Assembly: GCA_016180645.1 (NCBI GenBank)
Contig: JACPAV010000025.1
Location: 3,884 to 67,883, forward strand
Length of the DNA stretch: 64,000 nt
Source: Nitrospirota bacterium
Lineage (GTDB): Bacteria; JACPQY01
Direction of reading: 5' to 3'
The translations under genes were made by a program, and so were the position numbers. The notes beneath the pieces were generated by a model. That model had not been told where the DNA came from, searched no databases, and worked only from the letters and a program-made list of their open reading frames with translations. Positions 27,141-34,749 of this stretch are shown here, piece after piece; position 1 is the stretch's first letter; every line of letters begins with the position of its first letter.

Positions 27141-28868
27141 TCAGAAAGGTGCGGCTGCGCACCCGAAGCCGACCGATTCTGTCTTCTCGCGTGAGGTGGG
27201 GTCCTCCATCTGGGCCGGGGAGGACAGCGCTTGCCTCGGCGGAGCCAGCGGAAACTTCACCGGGTCGTACTCGACAATCTGGTCGCTCACGTCGTACCCT
27301 AGTACCCCCAAGTACCCCCCGAAGCAGTAGATCTTCCCGTTGGCCGGCCCCACACAGGACAAATCGCTCCGCGCCGACGGCAGCTTGGCCGATTTCGTTG
27401 CAACGGTATCACCGGCCGGGTCGTACTCGACAATCTGGTCGAAGCGGCTGCCGCCGATCCCCCCCAAGCAGTAGATCTTCCCGTTGGCCGGCCCCGCACA
27501 GGACAAATCGCTCCGCGCCGATGGCAGCTTGGCCGATTTCGTTGCAACGGTATCACTGGCCGGGTTGTACTCAACAATCTGGTCGCTCACGTCCTGCCGT
27601 AGCACCCCCAAGGACCCCCCGAAGCAGTAGATCTTCCCGTTGGCCGGCCCCACACAGGACAAATCGCTCCGCGCCGACGGCAGCTTGGCCGATTTCGTTA
27701 CAACGGTATCACCGGCCGGATCGTATTCGACGATCTCTTCATTGCCTACCCCCCCGAAGCAGTAGATCTTCCCGTTGGCCGGCCCCGCACAGGACAAATT
27801 GCTCCGCGCCGACGGCAGCCTGGCCGATTTCGTTACAACGGTATCGCTGGCCGGGTTGTACTCGACGATCTCGTAGACGCCCATGTGCGAAGTGCCCTTC
27901 AGCTCGGTCCCCCCGAAGCAGTAGATCTTCCCGTTGGCCGGCCCCGCACAGGACAAATCACCCCGCGCCGACGGCAGCTTGGCCGATTTGGTTGCCACGG
28001 TACGCCTGGCCGGGTCGTACTCGACGATCTGGTCTTCATATTCGAAGTAGCCAGCACCGCCGATCCCCCGCCCCCCGAAGCAATAGATCTTCCCATTGGC
28101 CGAGCCCGCACAGGACAAGTCCTCCCACCCGGCCGGTAGCTTGGCAACAACGGGCAGCGCGCAAGCGTCGTCGATCTCTCCGTCGCAATCGTTGTCCTTG
28201 CCGTCACAACTCTCGGCTGAAGGAGTGCCCGGCGTGGCATTGCATTCTGTGTCGGTCCCATCAGTCTTACACTTAAGAGTTCCGGCTTTCGCGCATTCCC
28301 CTACACCCACTGTACAGGAGGGGCCAATGTCGAACCCTTCGTCGACCTTTCCGTCGCAGTCGTTATCCACGTCGTCACATACCTCAGGATTACCGGGAAA
28401 TGCCTTTCCTTTCGAATCGTCACAGTCTCCCTGCTTGAAGCTGGAGTTTTGTCCACCACAGATATCCGTACTTCGTGGATTGCCACTCCCAAACCCATCT
28501 CCATCGCTGTCAACAAAACCAACGCAGATCTCGATACGTTCAGACCGCTTTGGCCCATTGAAAGCGTGCAAGCGATACCTGCCCCCTTCACCACTTCCGT
28601 CCCGCCAACGGGTTGTATCTCTTGGAAGACTTGCTATAGGGGAGAAGTTATTGCCTTGCCTCTCGGTCGATTTCTCGACAACAAAACCATCTTCAAAGTT
28701 TGAATCATCCTTCCATGTCAAAATGACGCTTCCTTGTTCAAAAGATGCGCCAAGGTCACTGGGTGGATCGGGCGTTGGATCGGCACCGAACATTTCAGCC
28801 AGCCCGCATGAGGGGAGTGCAAGTACAATGAGGTACAGAAAGGTTGTCCTGATCCCGCCTCTCAACAC
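27141..28868 (-). CDS. MopE-like/Kelch repeat lipoprotein
   Basis: 575 residues from a GTG at 28868. A signal segment (TTFLYLIVLALPSC) is followed by a fibronectin-like stretch, then MopE-type metal-binding repeats (DCDDSKGKAFPGNPEVCDDV, DNDCDGKVDEG, DGKDNDCDGEIDDAC), then six Kelch-type repeats with the core LPSARSDLSCAGPANGKIYC and FGG. The six units are almost identical at DNA level. The C-terminus leaves the repeat pattern abruptly, which may mean truncation in the last unit. It is paralogous to the lipoprotein at 30136 and lies 34 bases after the gene at 28903. Likely a surface protein. Confidence 0.78.
   Translation of the reverse strand: MLRGGIRTTFLYLIVLALPSCGLAEMFGADPTPDPPSDLGASFEQGSVILTWKDDSNFEDGFVVEKSTERQGNNFSPIASLPRDTTRWRDGSGEGGRYRLHAFNGPKRSERIEICVGFVDSDGDGFGSGNPRSTDICGGQNSSFKQGDCDDSKGKAFPGNPEVCDDVDNDCDGKVDEGFDIGPSCTVGVGECAKAGTLKCKTDGTDTECNATPGTPSAESCDGKDNDCDGEIDDACALPVVAKLPAGWEDLSCAGSANGKIYCFGGRGIGGAGYFEYEDQIVEYDPARRTVATKSAKLPSARGDLSCAGPANGKIYCFGGTELKGTSHMGVYEIVEYNPASDTVVTKSARLPSARSNLSCAGPANGKIYCFGGVGNEEIVEYDPAGDTVVTKSAKLPSARSDLSCVGPANGKIYCFGGSLGVLRQDVSDQIVEYNPASDTVATKSAKLPSARSDLSCAGPANGKIYCLGGIGGSRFDQIVEYDPAGDTVATKSAKLPSARSDLSCVGPANGKIYCFGGYLGVLGYDVSDQIVEYDPVKFPLAPPRQALSSPAQMEDPTSREKTESVGFGCAAAPF
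27290..28140 (-). repeat. tandem Kelch-unit DNA repeats
   Basis: About six units of roughly 130-165 bp each share near-identical blocks (for example TTGGCCGGCCCCNCACAGGA and GCAGTAGATCTTCCCGTTGG in plus-strand reading). Confidence 0.8.
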
Positions 28869-28902
28869 TCGCCTGCGGGAAGCATCGCGGATTCCAGGCG
28901 CA

Positions 28903-29661
28903 CTATTCCGGAACTGCCGCTCTGCCCCCAATGACCGTGCGTTCAATGTAGTTGTCCACTCCCATCGTCTTGCGAAGCTGGTAGTTGTACAGATCAGCAT
29001 TCTCCTGCGCAAAGAACGCTGGCGTCACCCTTTTCTTTCGGAGCTTGTATCCCATGGGAAACAAGATCCCGCTCGTACCCCCAAACGCCGCAGCTATTGG
29101 GAAAGCAAATATCACTCCAGCCACCTGGGCATCTTCTGACTTGCCTTTCTTCATCAGGTAGTCGCCCAGTAGTTGTGATCCCGTTCCGAGAACAGCCATC
29201 CACCATCCCGCTGTGATAAGTTTCTCCGCTAGTTCCTCTCTTCCCTTTGCGATCGCCACAAGTTCCATCTGCTGGCTCTTTTCCCAGAACTGGGATTCCT
29301 TCAAGGGAACAATCCCCTCAAAAGGCGCCCATGTCTTGATTTGTGAGATGTTTGTGCTTTCAAACGAGCCAAACTTTCCGAGATTCGTTGAACTCTGCTT
29401 CACTTCGAGCTCCGTTGCACTTTCAATAGAGATCTTCCGTTCAATGTATGAGCGGTACTGCGTGACAACCTCATCGTCTTCCAACACGGGTGGGGACGCG
29501 GATTGTTCAACCGATTTCAGAGTCTCTTTTTTCAGGTGCTTTTGAATAATGTCGTCTTGTCCCCAAGCAGGGAAACCTGTAAAGGCCAAGACAACGAACA
29601 GCGCAACTGATGCTGCCCTCGTCGTCAGCCCCACCCTACGCGACCTACGTGTTTGTCTCAT
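28903..29661 (-). CDS. exported protein of unknown function
   Basis: 252 residues. An N-terminal signal peptide (AASVALFVVLAFTGFPAWG, cleavage near AWG-QD) precedes a charged helical region and two hydrophobic helices (LITAGWWMAVLGTGSQLLGD; AGVIFAFPIAAAFGGTSGIL), so it may be a membrane-anchored periplasmic protein. GGGAGGTG before the ATG supports the start. It lies between the two MopE-type lipoprotein genes in the same direction. No family recognised. Confidence 0.7.
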   Translation of the reverse strand: MRQTRRSRRVGLTTRAASVALFVVLAFTGFPAWGQDDIIQKHLKKETLKSVEQSASPPVLEDDEVVTQYRSYIERKISIESATELEVKQSSTNLGKFGSFESTNISQIKTWAPFEGIVPLKESQFWEKSQQMELVAIAKGREELAEKLITAGWWMAVLGTGSQLLGDYLMKKGKSEDAQVAGVIFAFPIAAAFGGTSGILFPMGYKLRKKRVTPAFFAQENADLYNYQLRKTMGVDNYIERTVIGGRAAVPE

Positions 29662-29944
29662 GGCACCTCCCGATACTTTACATTTCCACCATCAACGTGG
29701 CTCCTGTGATCTACGTGGTTGGCCAACCGCAATCTGTTATGAAAGCGGCTTGCAATTGCACTGAAAAGGAAGGGATGACCCGATATTTCCATATTGATAT
29801 ACTTGGCGCGGTCAACATTTGAGCTTCTTGGGGGCCATCCCGTAGCTCCCGATTTTACATCGGGCGATAGATCGTCCTAGACCGCACCCGATTTCTTTGG
29901 ACATTGGATTAGCGATGGTAGGATGGGTTTGACAGGAGGTGGCT

Positions 29945-30190
29945 ATGTCCAAGAAATCGAACGGTGATGCAACCCCGGAGGCTCGCGAAGCGCTCACCGG
30001 CCGGCTTGATCTCCCCCGTCGAGATGTCCTTTACTTTTCCATTACCCATATCTCCTCCCTCCAATTACCTCCCCTCCTGACGCGGCAAAGCCGCGTTGAG
30101 AATCGACCATCGCTTTTCACTGATCCCACCCCCTGCTATTGCCCACCTGTGGTCGTCTTGAGGATCGTGCCGCCTAACCCTACCGCGTAG
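29945..30190 (+). CDS. possible small protein
   Basis: 81 residues beginning MSKKSNGDATPEAREALTGR. CAGGAGG lies eight bases upstream, and TTGGAC...TAGGAT with a 16-base spacer is a possible promoter. Its 3' end overlaps the end of the convergent lipoprotein gene, so it may be shorter or non-functional. Confidence 0.35.
   Translation: MSKKSNGDATPEAREALTGRLDLPRRDVLYFSITHISSLQLPPLLTRQSRVENRPSLFTDPTPCYCPPVVVLRIVPPNPTA
30087..30107. terminator. hairpin between convergent genes
   Basis: ACGCGGC, loop AAA, GCCGCGT: a seven-base stem shortly downstream of the lipoprotein gene stop. There is no clear T-tract, so termination is only suggested. Confidence 0.4.
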
Positions 30191-31806
30191 CCCGTGGTCG
30201 CGTCCACCGGGAAGTGGACGGCATAGAGATGGTTGCTCGTTCCCGATGTCTGGGCGGTCCAAGTGGCGCCGCCGTCGGTCGTCTTGAGGATCTTGCCCGA
30301 ATCCCCCACGGCGTAGCCCGTCGTCGCGTCCACAGGGAAGTGGACGGTGTAGAGCCAGTTCGTCGTCCCCGAGGTCTGGGCTACCCAATTGGCGCCGCCA
30401 TTCGTCGTCTTGAGGATCGTGCCATTCCCCCCCACCGCGTAGCCTGTGGTCACGTCCACAGGGAAGTGGACGGCACTGAGGTTGGAGCTCGTTCCCGATG
30501 TCTGGGCGGTCCAGGTGGCGCCGCCATTGGTCGTCTTGAGGATCGTGCCACCCACCCCCACGGCGTAGCCTGTGGTCGTGTCCACCGGGAAGTGGATGCC
30601 ATAGAGGTAAAAGCCCGTTCCCGATGTCTGGGTCCAGGTGGTGCCGCCATCGGTCGTTTTGAGGATCGCGTTGCTTGGCCCCACGGCGTAGCCGGTCGTC
30701 GCATCCACAGGGAAGTTGACGGATTCGATCCCTTCGCTCGTCCCCGAGGTCTGGGCGGTCCAGGGCAGGGGGAGGGTCATCGCGCTCTTTTCCGTGGTGT
30801 TCGGATCCTCGTTGCCCTTTTCGTCCACGGCGCGGGCGACGAAGTAGTAGGTGGCGCCAGCGGTGTAACCCGTTGCGCGGTGGGAGGTGGCGCCGGCGGC
30901 GGTCGTGTACGTGGCGGTGAACGAACGCCCGCACGTTCCTGACGTGTTGGATTGGCAGATGCGGTAGATGATGTTAGCTGGCGCGCTCACATTGTCCGTC
31001 GCAGCCGCCCAAGCGAGGTCGATTTGGCTCCTAGAGACCCCCGTAGCCGAGGATAGGCCGGCAAAAGTTGGGGGTGTCGTGTCGCAGGCGTTGTCCGTTT
31101 GCCCGTCGCAGTCGTTGTCTTTGCCGTCGCAGATTTCGGCCACCGGGATCACCTCGCCGCTGCACGTTCCCCACTGGCCGCCCGAGCAGGTCTGGGAGCC
31201 AGCCTTGCAGACACCCGTGCCTTTCGTTTCGGAGGCACCACTGTAACAGCTTTGGATCAACCCGTCGGTGCAGGCACATCCCTCGTCCACACTCGCGTCG
31301 CAGTCGTTGTCTTTGCCGTCGCACTTTTCAGGATTCCCAGGGAAAACGTCACTATCGGAGTCTTTGCAGTCTCCGCCCACCAATAGAAGTGAGTCCGGCC
31401 CTGGGCAGGCCTCATATGTCCCCGGCCACACGCCATACCCATCTCCGTCCCGGTCCTGGAAAAATAGACACCGCTCGGCCGCCGAAGATTTCTTGTTGCC
31501 CCTGACAGCATACACTCGGTAGCGGGCACCCTGAATTGTCTCTTCGGAAAATTCGGTACTGTTCTCAGGCAAACGGGCAAGAACTGAAAACCCTTCGCCT
31601 TGCGCTTCCGTGGATTTTTCTACGACATACCCTTTCTCGAAGTCCGAGTTGTCATTCCAATGCAGTCTTACCACGCCATCCTTATAGTCGACCCTGAAAC
31701 CATCTGGCCCATCCGGTGTCGGATCCGCTCCAACCAGTTCCCCCACAGCCCCGCAGGATTGCACGCCGAGTGCGATCCCACAAAGAGCGAACAGCTTATA
31801 TATCAT
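30136..31806 (-). CDS. MopE-like, fibronectin III and YCF48-like repeat lipoprotein
   Basis: 556 residues from the ATG at 31806, with a lipobox at LGVQSC. Order of parts: fibronectin-like stretch sharing GADPTPD and GYVVEKSTE with the lipoprotein at 27141; MopE-type metal-binding segments (DRDGDGYG, DGKDNDCDASVDEGC, DGKDNDCDGQTDNAC); a fibronectin III domain (TDNVSAPANIIYRI...); and five YCF48/BNR-like repeats (WTAQTSGT, TTGYAVG, GTILKTTNGGATW). Such repeats form beta propellers. The start lies next to a small palindrome (CCCCCGC / GCGGGGG type). Probably exported to the surface. Confidence 0.8.
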   Translation of the reverse strand: MIYKLFALCGIALGVQSCGAVGELVGADPTPDGPDGFRVDYKDGVVRLHWNDNSDFEKGYVVEKSTEAQGEGFSVLARLPENSTEFSEETIQGARYRVYAVRGNKKSSAAERCLFFQDRDGDGYGVWPGTYEACPGPDSLLLVGGDCKDSDSDVFPGNPEKCDGKDNDCDASVDEGCACTDGLIQSCYSGASETKGTGVCKAGSQTCSGGQWGTCSGEVIPVAEICDGKDNDCDGQTDNACDTTPPTFAGLSSATGVSRSQIDLAWAAATDNVSAPANIIYRICQSNTSGTCGRSFTATYTTAAGATSHRATGYTAGATYYFVARAVDEKGNEDPNTTEKSAMTLPLPWTAQTSGTSEGIESVNFPVDATTGYAVGPSNAILKTTDGGTTWTQTSGTGFYLYGIHFPVDTTTGYAVGVGGTILKTTNGGATWTAQTSGTSSNLSAVHFPVDVTTGYAVGGNGTILKTTNGGANWVAQTSGTTNWLYTVHFPVDATTGYAVGDSGKILKTTDGGATWTAQTSGTSNHLYAVHFPVDATTGYAVGLGGTILKTTTGGQ

Positions 31807-31924
31807 TCCCCCGCAGCTTGGCAGGCGGGGGAGGCGGTGATTCTGCTCGCCACGCCGACGCTGGAAATCCCTCAAACATGTCCGCGGATACCCAAAATAA
31901 ATTTGACGGCAATGGTGCCAAGAC

Positions 31925-32347
31925 TCATTGGCATTTGACACCACCCACTTGCTCGGGAACGGTACAGCCCCCGCCAGCAGTTCCCCCCGCGGCTTTACAT
32001 GCACCAACGCAATACGTTTTTGCGCATCTGCACTTCTCTGTGTAACCTTCTTGCTGGCAAGCGGCAGCCCCCGCCACATCACTTATCTTGCTGCACGTTG
32101 CAAGTTTCTCCTGTGCTTTCAACGTACAATCGTTGAATTGAGCGCAGGGATTATTGGATGCAGCCGAAGCAGCAGATGTAGCCGCTGAACTTGCGTCTCC
32201 TTCATCTCCCCCACAACTGAAGCTATTCAAGACCGCAATAGCGAGAAAAAAGACGGCAAGAACTCCAGTAACGGGAGGTTCTGTTAAGAGGTGTGCAAGC
32301 CGATATCTCCGATTTGACTCCCGTTTTACCCCTGTGACGGTTTCCAT
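31925..32347 (-). CDS. small Cys-rich lipoprotein
   Basis: 140 residues. A hydrophobic segment (TGVLAVFFLAIAVLNSFSCGG) ends in a probable lipoprotein cysteine; an Ala/Ser linker and a domain with about ten cysteines follow (CAQFNDCTLKAQEKLATC, CRCAKTYCVGAC). No family recognised. It is upstream of the YCF48-like lipoprotein in the same direction, so the four minus-strand genes may form one surface locus. Confidence 0.65.
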   Translation of the reverse strand: METVTGVKRESNRRYRLAHLLTEPPVTGVLAVFFLAIAVLNSFSCGGDEGDASSAATSAASAASNNPCAQFNDCTLKAQEKLATCSKISDVAGAAACQQEGYTEKCRCAKTYCVGACKAAGGTAGGGCTVPEQVGGVKCQ

Positions 32348-32569
32348 GACGGATGTGGCGATTGTAGCCTGGGCTGATACCTTGTCAAATGCCTCTTAAC
32401 AGCCAGCCCGAGCATTTCAGGGTGAATCTGGCCATTTGGGTTGGGGGGCGTAATCCGCATAGAGTCGGAATTCGAGGGCCTCCCGGCCTGTAGGACCCGT
32501 TGACGGCCTTTCCGCGCTCCACCGCTCCTCGACCCATCACCCAGCGTGTGCCTCGGCTCTCCGAGCGTG

Positions 32570-32649
32570 CATGATCCCACCACCTGCAATCCGCCTGCGG
32601 CGGACTCGGAAAAGAGGCGCTTCTGCGCCTGTTGCAGGTGGTGGGATGA
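32570..32649. repeat. R2 palindrome
   Basis: Arms CATGATCCCACCACCTGCAA and TTGCAGGTGGTGGGATGATG. The loop contains two further small palindromes (CCGCCTGCGGCGG and AGGCGCTTCTGCGCCT). Confidence 0.82.
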
Positions 32650-32650
32650 T

Positions 32651-32788
32651 GAGGAACCCCTACCATCGGTTCCTCGTCGAAGGGGATGACCTCGCGGTGA
32701 GGTGAGCGGAAGGAATTCAGCAAGGCATCTTGTCTGCCATGAGCCTCGGGGACTCTTTCAAGATTCGCACCCGAGCGTCGCGCGGGCG
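32651..32788 (+). repeat. R6 intergenic repeat, copy b
   Basis: It shares GGAACCCCTACCATCGGTTC, GGTGAGGTGA and TCAAGATTCGCACCCGAGCG in the same order as copy a at 26809, and runs into the glycogen phosphorylase remnant. Confidence 0.6.
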
Positions 32789-32810
32789 AGGCGCAATCAC
32801 GATTGGTTCC

Positions 32811-32965
32811 AATCTCTTCACCTCTCCGGCAAAGGAGGCGTACGGCACGGGGAACATGAAATCCGTCATGAACGGCGCCCTGACGATCGGGACGATCGAG
32901 GCTGCGGCGGACCCCTTCCTCTTCGGCCTCACGGCCGTCGAGTGGGCGATCCTGCACGCCCGGAC
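32811..32965 (+). pseudogene. glycogen/maltodextrin phosphorylase fragment
   Basis: In one plus frame the DNA reads SPAKEAYGTGNMKSVMNGAL, TIGTIEAAADPFLFGLTAVE. This matches the pyridoxal-phosphate site region of glycogen phosphorylases (KEASGTGNMKF, NGALTIGTLDGAN ... FIFGLTAEEV as I recall it), with the stretch between the two blocks shortened. Only about 50 residues of an ~800-residue enzyme are present, so it is a remnant. It abuts R6 and overlaps the end of the convergent membrane protein gene. Confidence 0.6.
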
Positions 32966-33501
32966 CCTGCGGCGAACGCGAAGAGGCGCCGCAGGCTCAG
33001 GCCGAGTCCGCCCCACAACGGAGCGAGCCACAACGGAAGCGGGGTGAAGGCGGCGTACGTGTATCGAAACAACGAGAGATGGACGAGACCCAGTTCGATC
33101 GCCGCGTCCCCGACCATGAATCCGGCCGCGACCATGAGGTCGCCGAGTCGCCGACAGAAGACGAGCCGCGCGGCGAGGTACGCAGCGACAACAACCGCCA
33201 ACGCGACCTCCCGCGCGTGAAGGATCGCAGGCGCCGCGAATAGCGTGAGCAGGATCGTCGTCTCGAGGCCGACCTCGCGGCCCGTCGGAAGCATGGGCTG
33301 AGAAATGCGTCGTTCGAGCGCGCCGAAGCCGGCATTCGCGCCGAGGATCCCCGCGAAGTACACGGCCGCGATCCACACAGGAAGCGGGGCTCCTTCCGGA
33401 AGCGTCCATACGCGCGCCCGCAGGTGGACGGACTCCGCAACGAAACCGATCGCGCCCCCGATGGCGGCGAGGCCGATCGATCGCGCTACTTTGGCCGTCA
33501 C
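32929..33501 (-). CDS. multi-pass membrane protein
   Basis: 190 residues from a GTG at 33501, with five or six hydrophobic segments (SIGLAAIGGAIGFVAE; PVWIAAVYFAGILGANAGFG; ETTILLTLFAAPAILHA; VALAVVVAAYLAARLV; LPLWLAPLWGGLGLSL). The ending (HLSLFRYTYAAFTPLPLWLA) with a Trp/Pro motif before the last helix recalls DUF2878-type proteins, but I cannot confirm this. It shares its 3' end with the phosphorylase remnant on the other strand. Confidence 0.65.
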   Translation of the reverse strand: MTAKVARSIGLAAIGGAIGFVAESVHLRARVWTLPEGAPLPVWIAAVYFAGILGANAGFGALERRISQPMLPTGREVGLETTILLTLFAAPAILHAREVALAVVVAAYLAARLVFCRRLGDLMVAAGFMVGDAAIELGLVHLSLFRYTYAAFTPLPLWLAPLWGGLGLSLRRLFAFAAGSGRAGSPTRRP

Positions 33502-33574
33502 GCGGCTATTCTACGCCTTTCAAGGGCGTATTTCGCCGCTCCGAGAGCGACCATCGGGGATACGAAGAAGCCGC

Positions 33575-33608
33575 TGGAAATGAATTGTTATGGGGTTCCT
33601 GCGTCGTG
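33575..33608 (+). repeat. R1 repeat, right half only
   Basis: GAAATGAATTGTTATGGGGT then TCCTGCGTCG matches the right half of the R1 subtype at 842; the left half is degraded. It joins R4 copy b directly, as in the 13.8-kb copy. Confidence 0.65.
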
Positions 33609-33660
33609 GCTTGTTTCACCTGAAACAAACGCGGAGGAATCGGGGCGGGGTGTGTGTGAA
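33609..33660 (+). repeat. R4 repeat with parS-like palindrome, second copy
   Basis: CTTGTTTCACCTGAAACAAA then CGCGGAGGAATCGGGG repeats the 13858 copy, including TGTTTCACCTGAAACA and a GTGTGNGTGAAT tail. Confidence 0.65.
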
Positions 33661-33772
33661 TAGACTCATCGTTAGAGAGGGTTCGGACGGTTGGTTGGCA
33701 CCGGATTGCAATAGGGAAGGCGTGACGAATGAAGAACAAACGATTGCGGTCAGAAAGAGAGGTCAGACAGTC

Positions 33773-34075
33773 ATGAACAAGAACAGCAAGGACGACAAAA
33801 CAAAGAGGGCCCGGATGCCTTTTCCATTCCCGATGCTGGGCGGAAGCCAGTCGGGCGTATCGGATCTCGAGGAGCTTTACGTCGACGCCCTCGCGGAGGG
33901 CGGCATGTGCGAAGCACCGGAGCAGGATCGAACGGTGGAAATGCTGTCGATCGGCGGAACGACGGTGGTCCGGCGGGTGGGTCGGCGGTCGAGAGTCATC
34001 GTCCCCTCCGCTCCGCTCCACGGACGACGAGATGAAGAATCATGGGAACCTTACATCGAGGTCGATCTGGCGTGA
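33773..34075 (+). CDS. small hypothetical protein at head of T4SS operon
   Basis: 100 residues beginning MNKNSKDDKTKRARMPFPFP. It has no signal peptide or membrane segment, so it is not TraL although it occupies the TraL position before TraE. The last ~25 residues (APLHGRRDEESWEPYIEVDL) are R1-encoded. Start at 33773 is the most sensible ATG, but no strong Shine-Dalgarno is visible. Confidence 0.5.
   Translation: MNKNSKDDKTKRARMPFPFPMLGGSQSGVSDLEELYVDALAEGGMCEAPEQDRTVEMLSIGGTTVVRRVGRRSRVIVPSAPLHGRRDEESWEPYIEVDLA
34001..34058 (+). repeat. R1 repeat at C-terminus of small T4SS gene
   Basis: CCCCTCCGCTCCGCTCCACG then GACGACGAGATGAAGAATCA and TGGGAACCTTACATCG, read as SAPLHGRRDEESWEPYIE, the same frame as the copy at 14241. 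Confidence 0.85.
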
Positions 34076-34093
34076 GGACGAACTTGGGATCCC

Positions 34094-34158
34094 TGCTCGT
34101 TGCGCTCCGTGGTGGAAAGGCCGCGGGCGAGATGAAGCCCCATGGGGTCTCTGCGCCG
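34094..34158 (+). repeat. degenerate R1 repeat at start of TraE-like gene
   Basis: GCTCGTTGCGCTCCGTGG, then GAGATGAAGCCCCATGGGGT and CTCTGCGCCG keep the R1 order with many changes. The ATG used for the TraE-like gene (34132) lies inside it, where R1 has GAGATGAAGAA. Confidence 0.6.
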
Positions 34159-34749
34159 AAACCGGCCCGGAAAAGCGCGGGGCGCTTCTTCGAGGTCTGG
34201 GGCGAGGCGGAGACGCGGTACGAGCACATGCGAGGACTCACCATTCTTTCCCTTCTGGTCGCGCTTGCGGCCGTGGGCCTGGCAGCCGTGCGGAAAGACC
34301 GGGTCTATGTGGTCCCGGGAGCTGCGGGGGTGACCAGACTCGGCGACGAATCGGCGGGACCGGCCTATGCGGTCGACGTGGCGAGGAGTTTTCTCACACA
34401 GTATGCGTCCTATCGGCCCGAGACGATCGAGGGGAACGTCCGATCGGCGCGGACGTACTTGGAGGAGCATCTCCTGGAACCTTTCGACAAGGCGACGATC
34501 CGCCAGGTGGAGCGGGCGAAGAGTCTGTCGCTGTCGCAGCATTTCTGGATCCGGCAGGAAACGGTGGAGCCGACGGGAAAAGATTACAAAGTGGTTCTGG
34601 TGGTGTGGCAGGAACTATGGAGTCCGCGGGGCAAGGAGTGGGCCGGGACGTACCGGTACGAGATCAGTTTGAAGAAGGTGCCGGTCGCCGGACGGGATTT
34701 CCGGGGACTGGCGATCGTCAACATCGCCCAGCGACAGGAGGCGGCATGA
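34132..34749 (+). CDS. traE: TraE-like (VirB8-type) conjugation protein
   Basis: 205 residues. A short cytoplasmic N-terminus and one membrane helix (LTILSLLVALAAVGLAAV) are followed by RVYVVPG and a periplasmic domain (VARSFLTQYASYRPETIEGN, YRYEISLKKVPVAGRD), the plan of F/SXT TraE in the inner-membrane part of a type IV secretion system. Identification rests on this plan and on the following TraK- and TraB-like genes. The start ATG lies inside a degenerate R1 repeat; MRGLTI at about 34228 is an alternative. Its TGA overlaps the next ATG. Confidence 0.75.
   Translation: MKPHGVSAPKPARKSAGRFFEVWGEAETRYEHMRGLTILSLLVALAAVGLAAVRKDRVYVVPGAAGVTRLGDESAGPAYAVDVARSFLTQYASYRPETIEGNVRSARTYLEEHLLEPFDKATIRQVERAKSLSLSQHFWIRQETVEPTGKDYKVVLVVWQELWSPRGKEWAGTYRYEISLKKVPVAGRDFRGLAIVNIAQRQEAA

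Larger units (their letters stand above)
32348..32810. other. intergenic stretch with R2 and R6 repeats
   Basis: No gene. The stretch contains an R2 palindrome (32570-32649) directly followed by R6 copy b (32651-32788). Confidence 0.6.
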
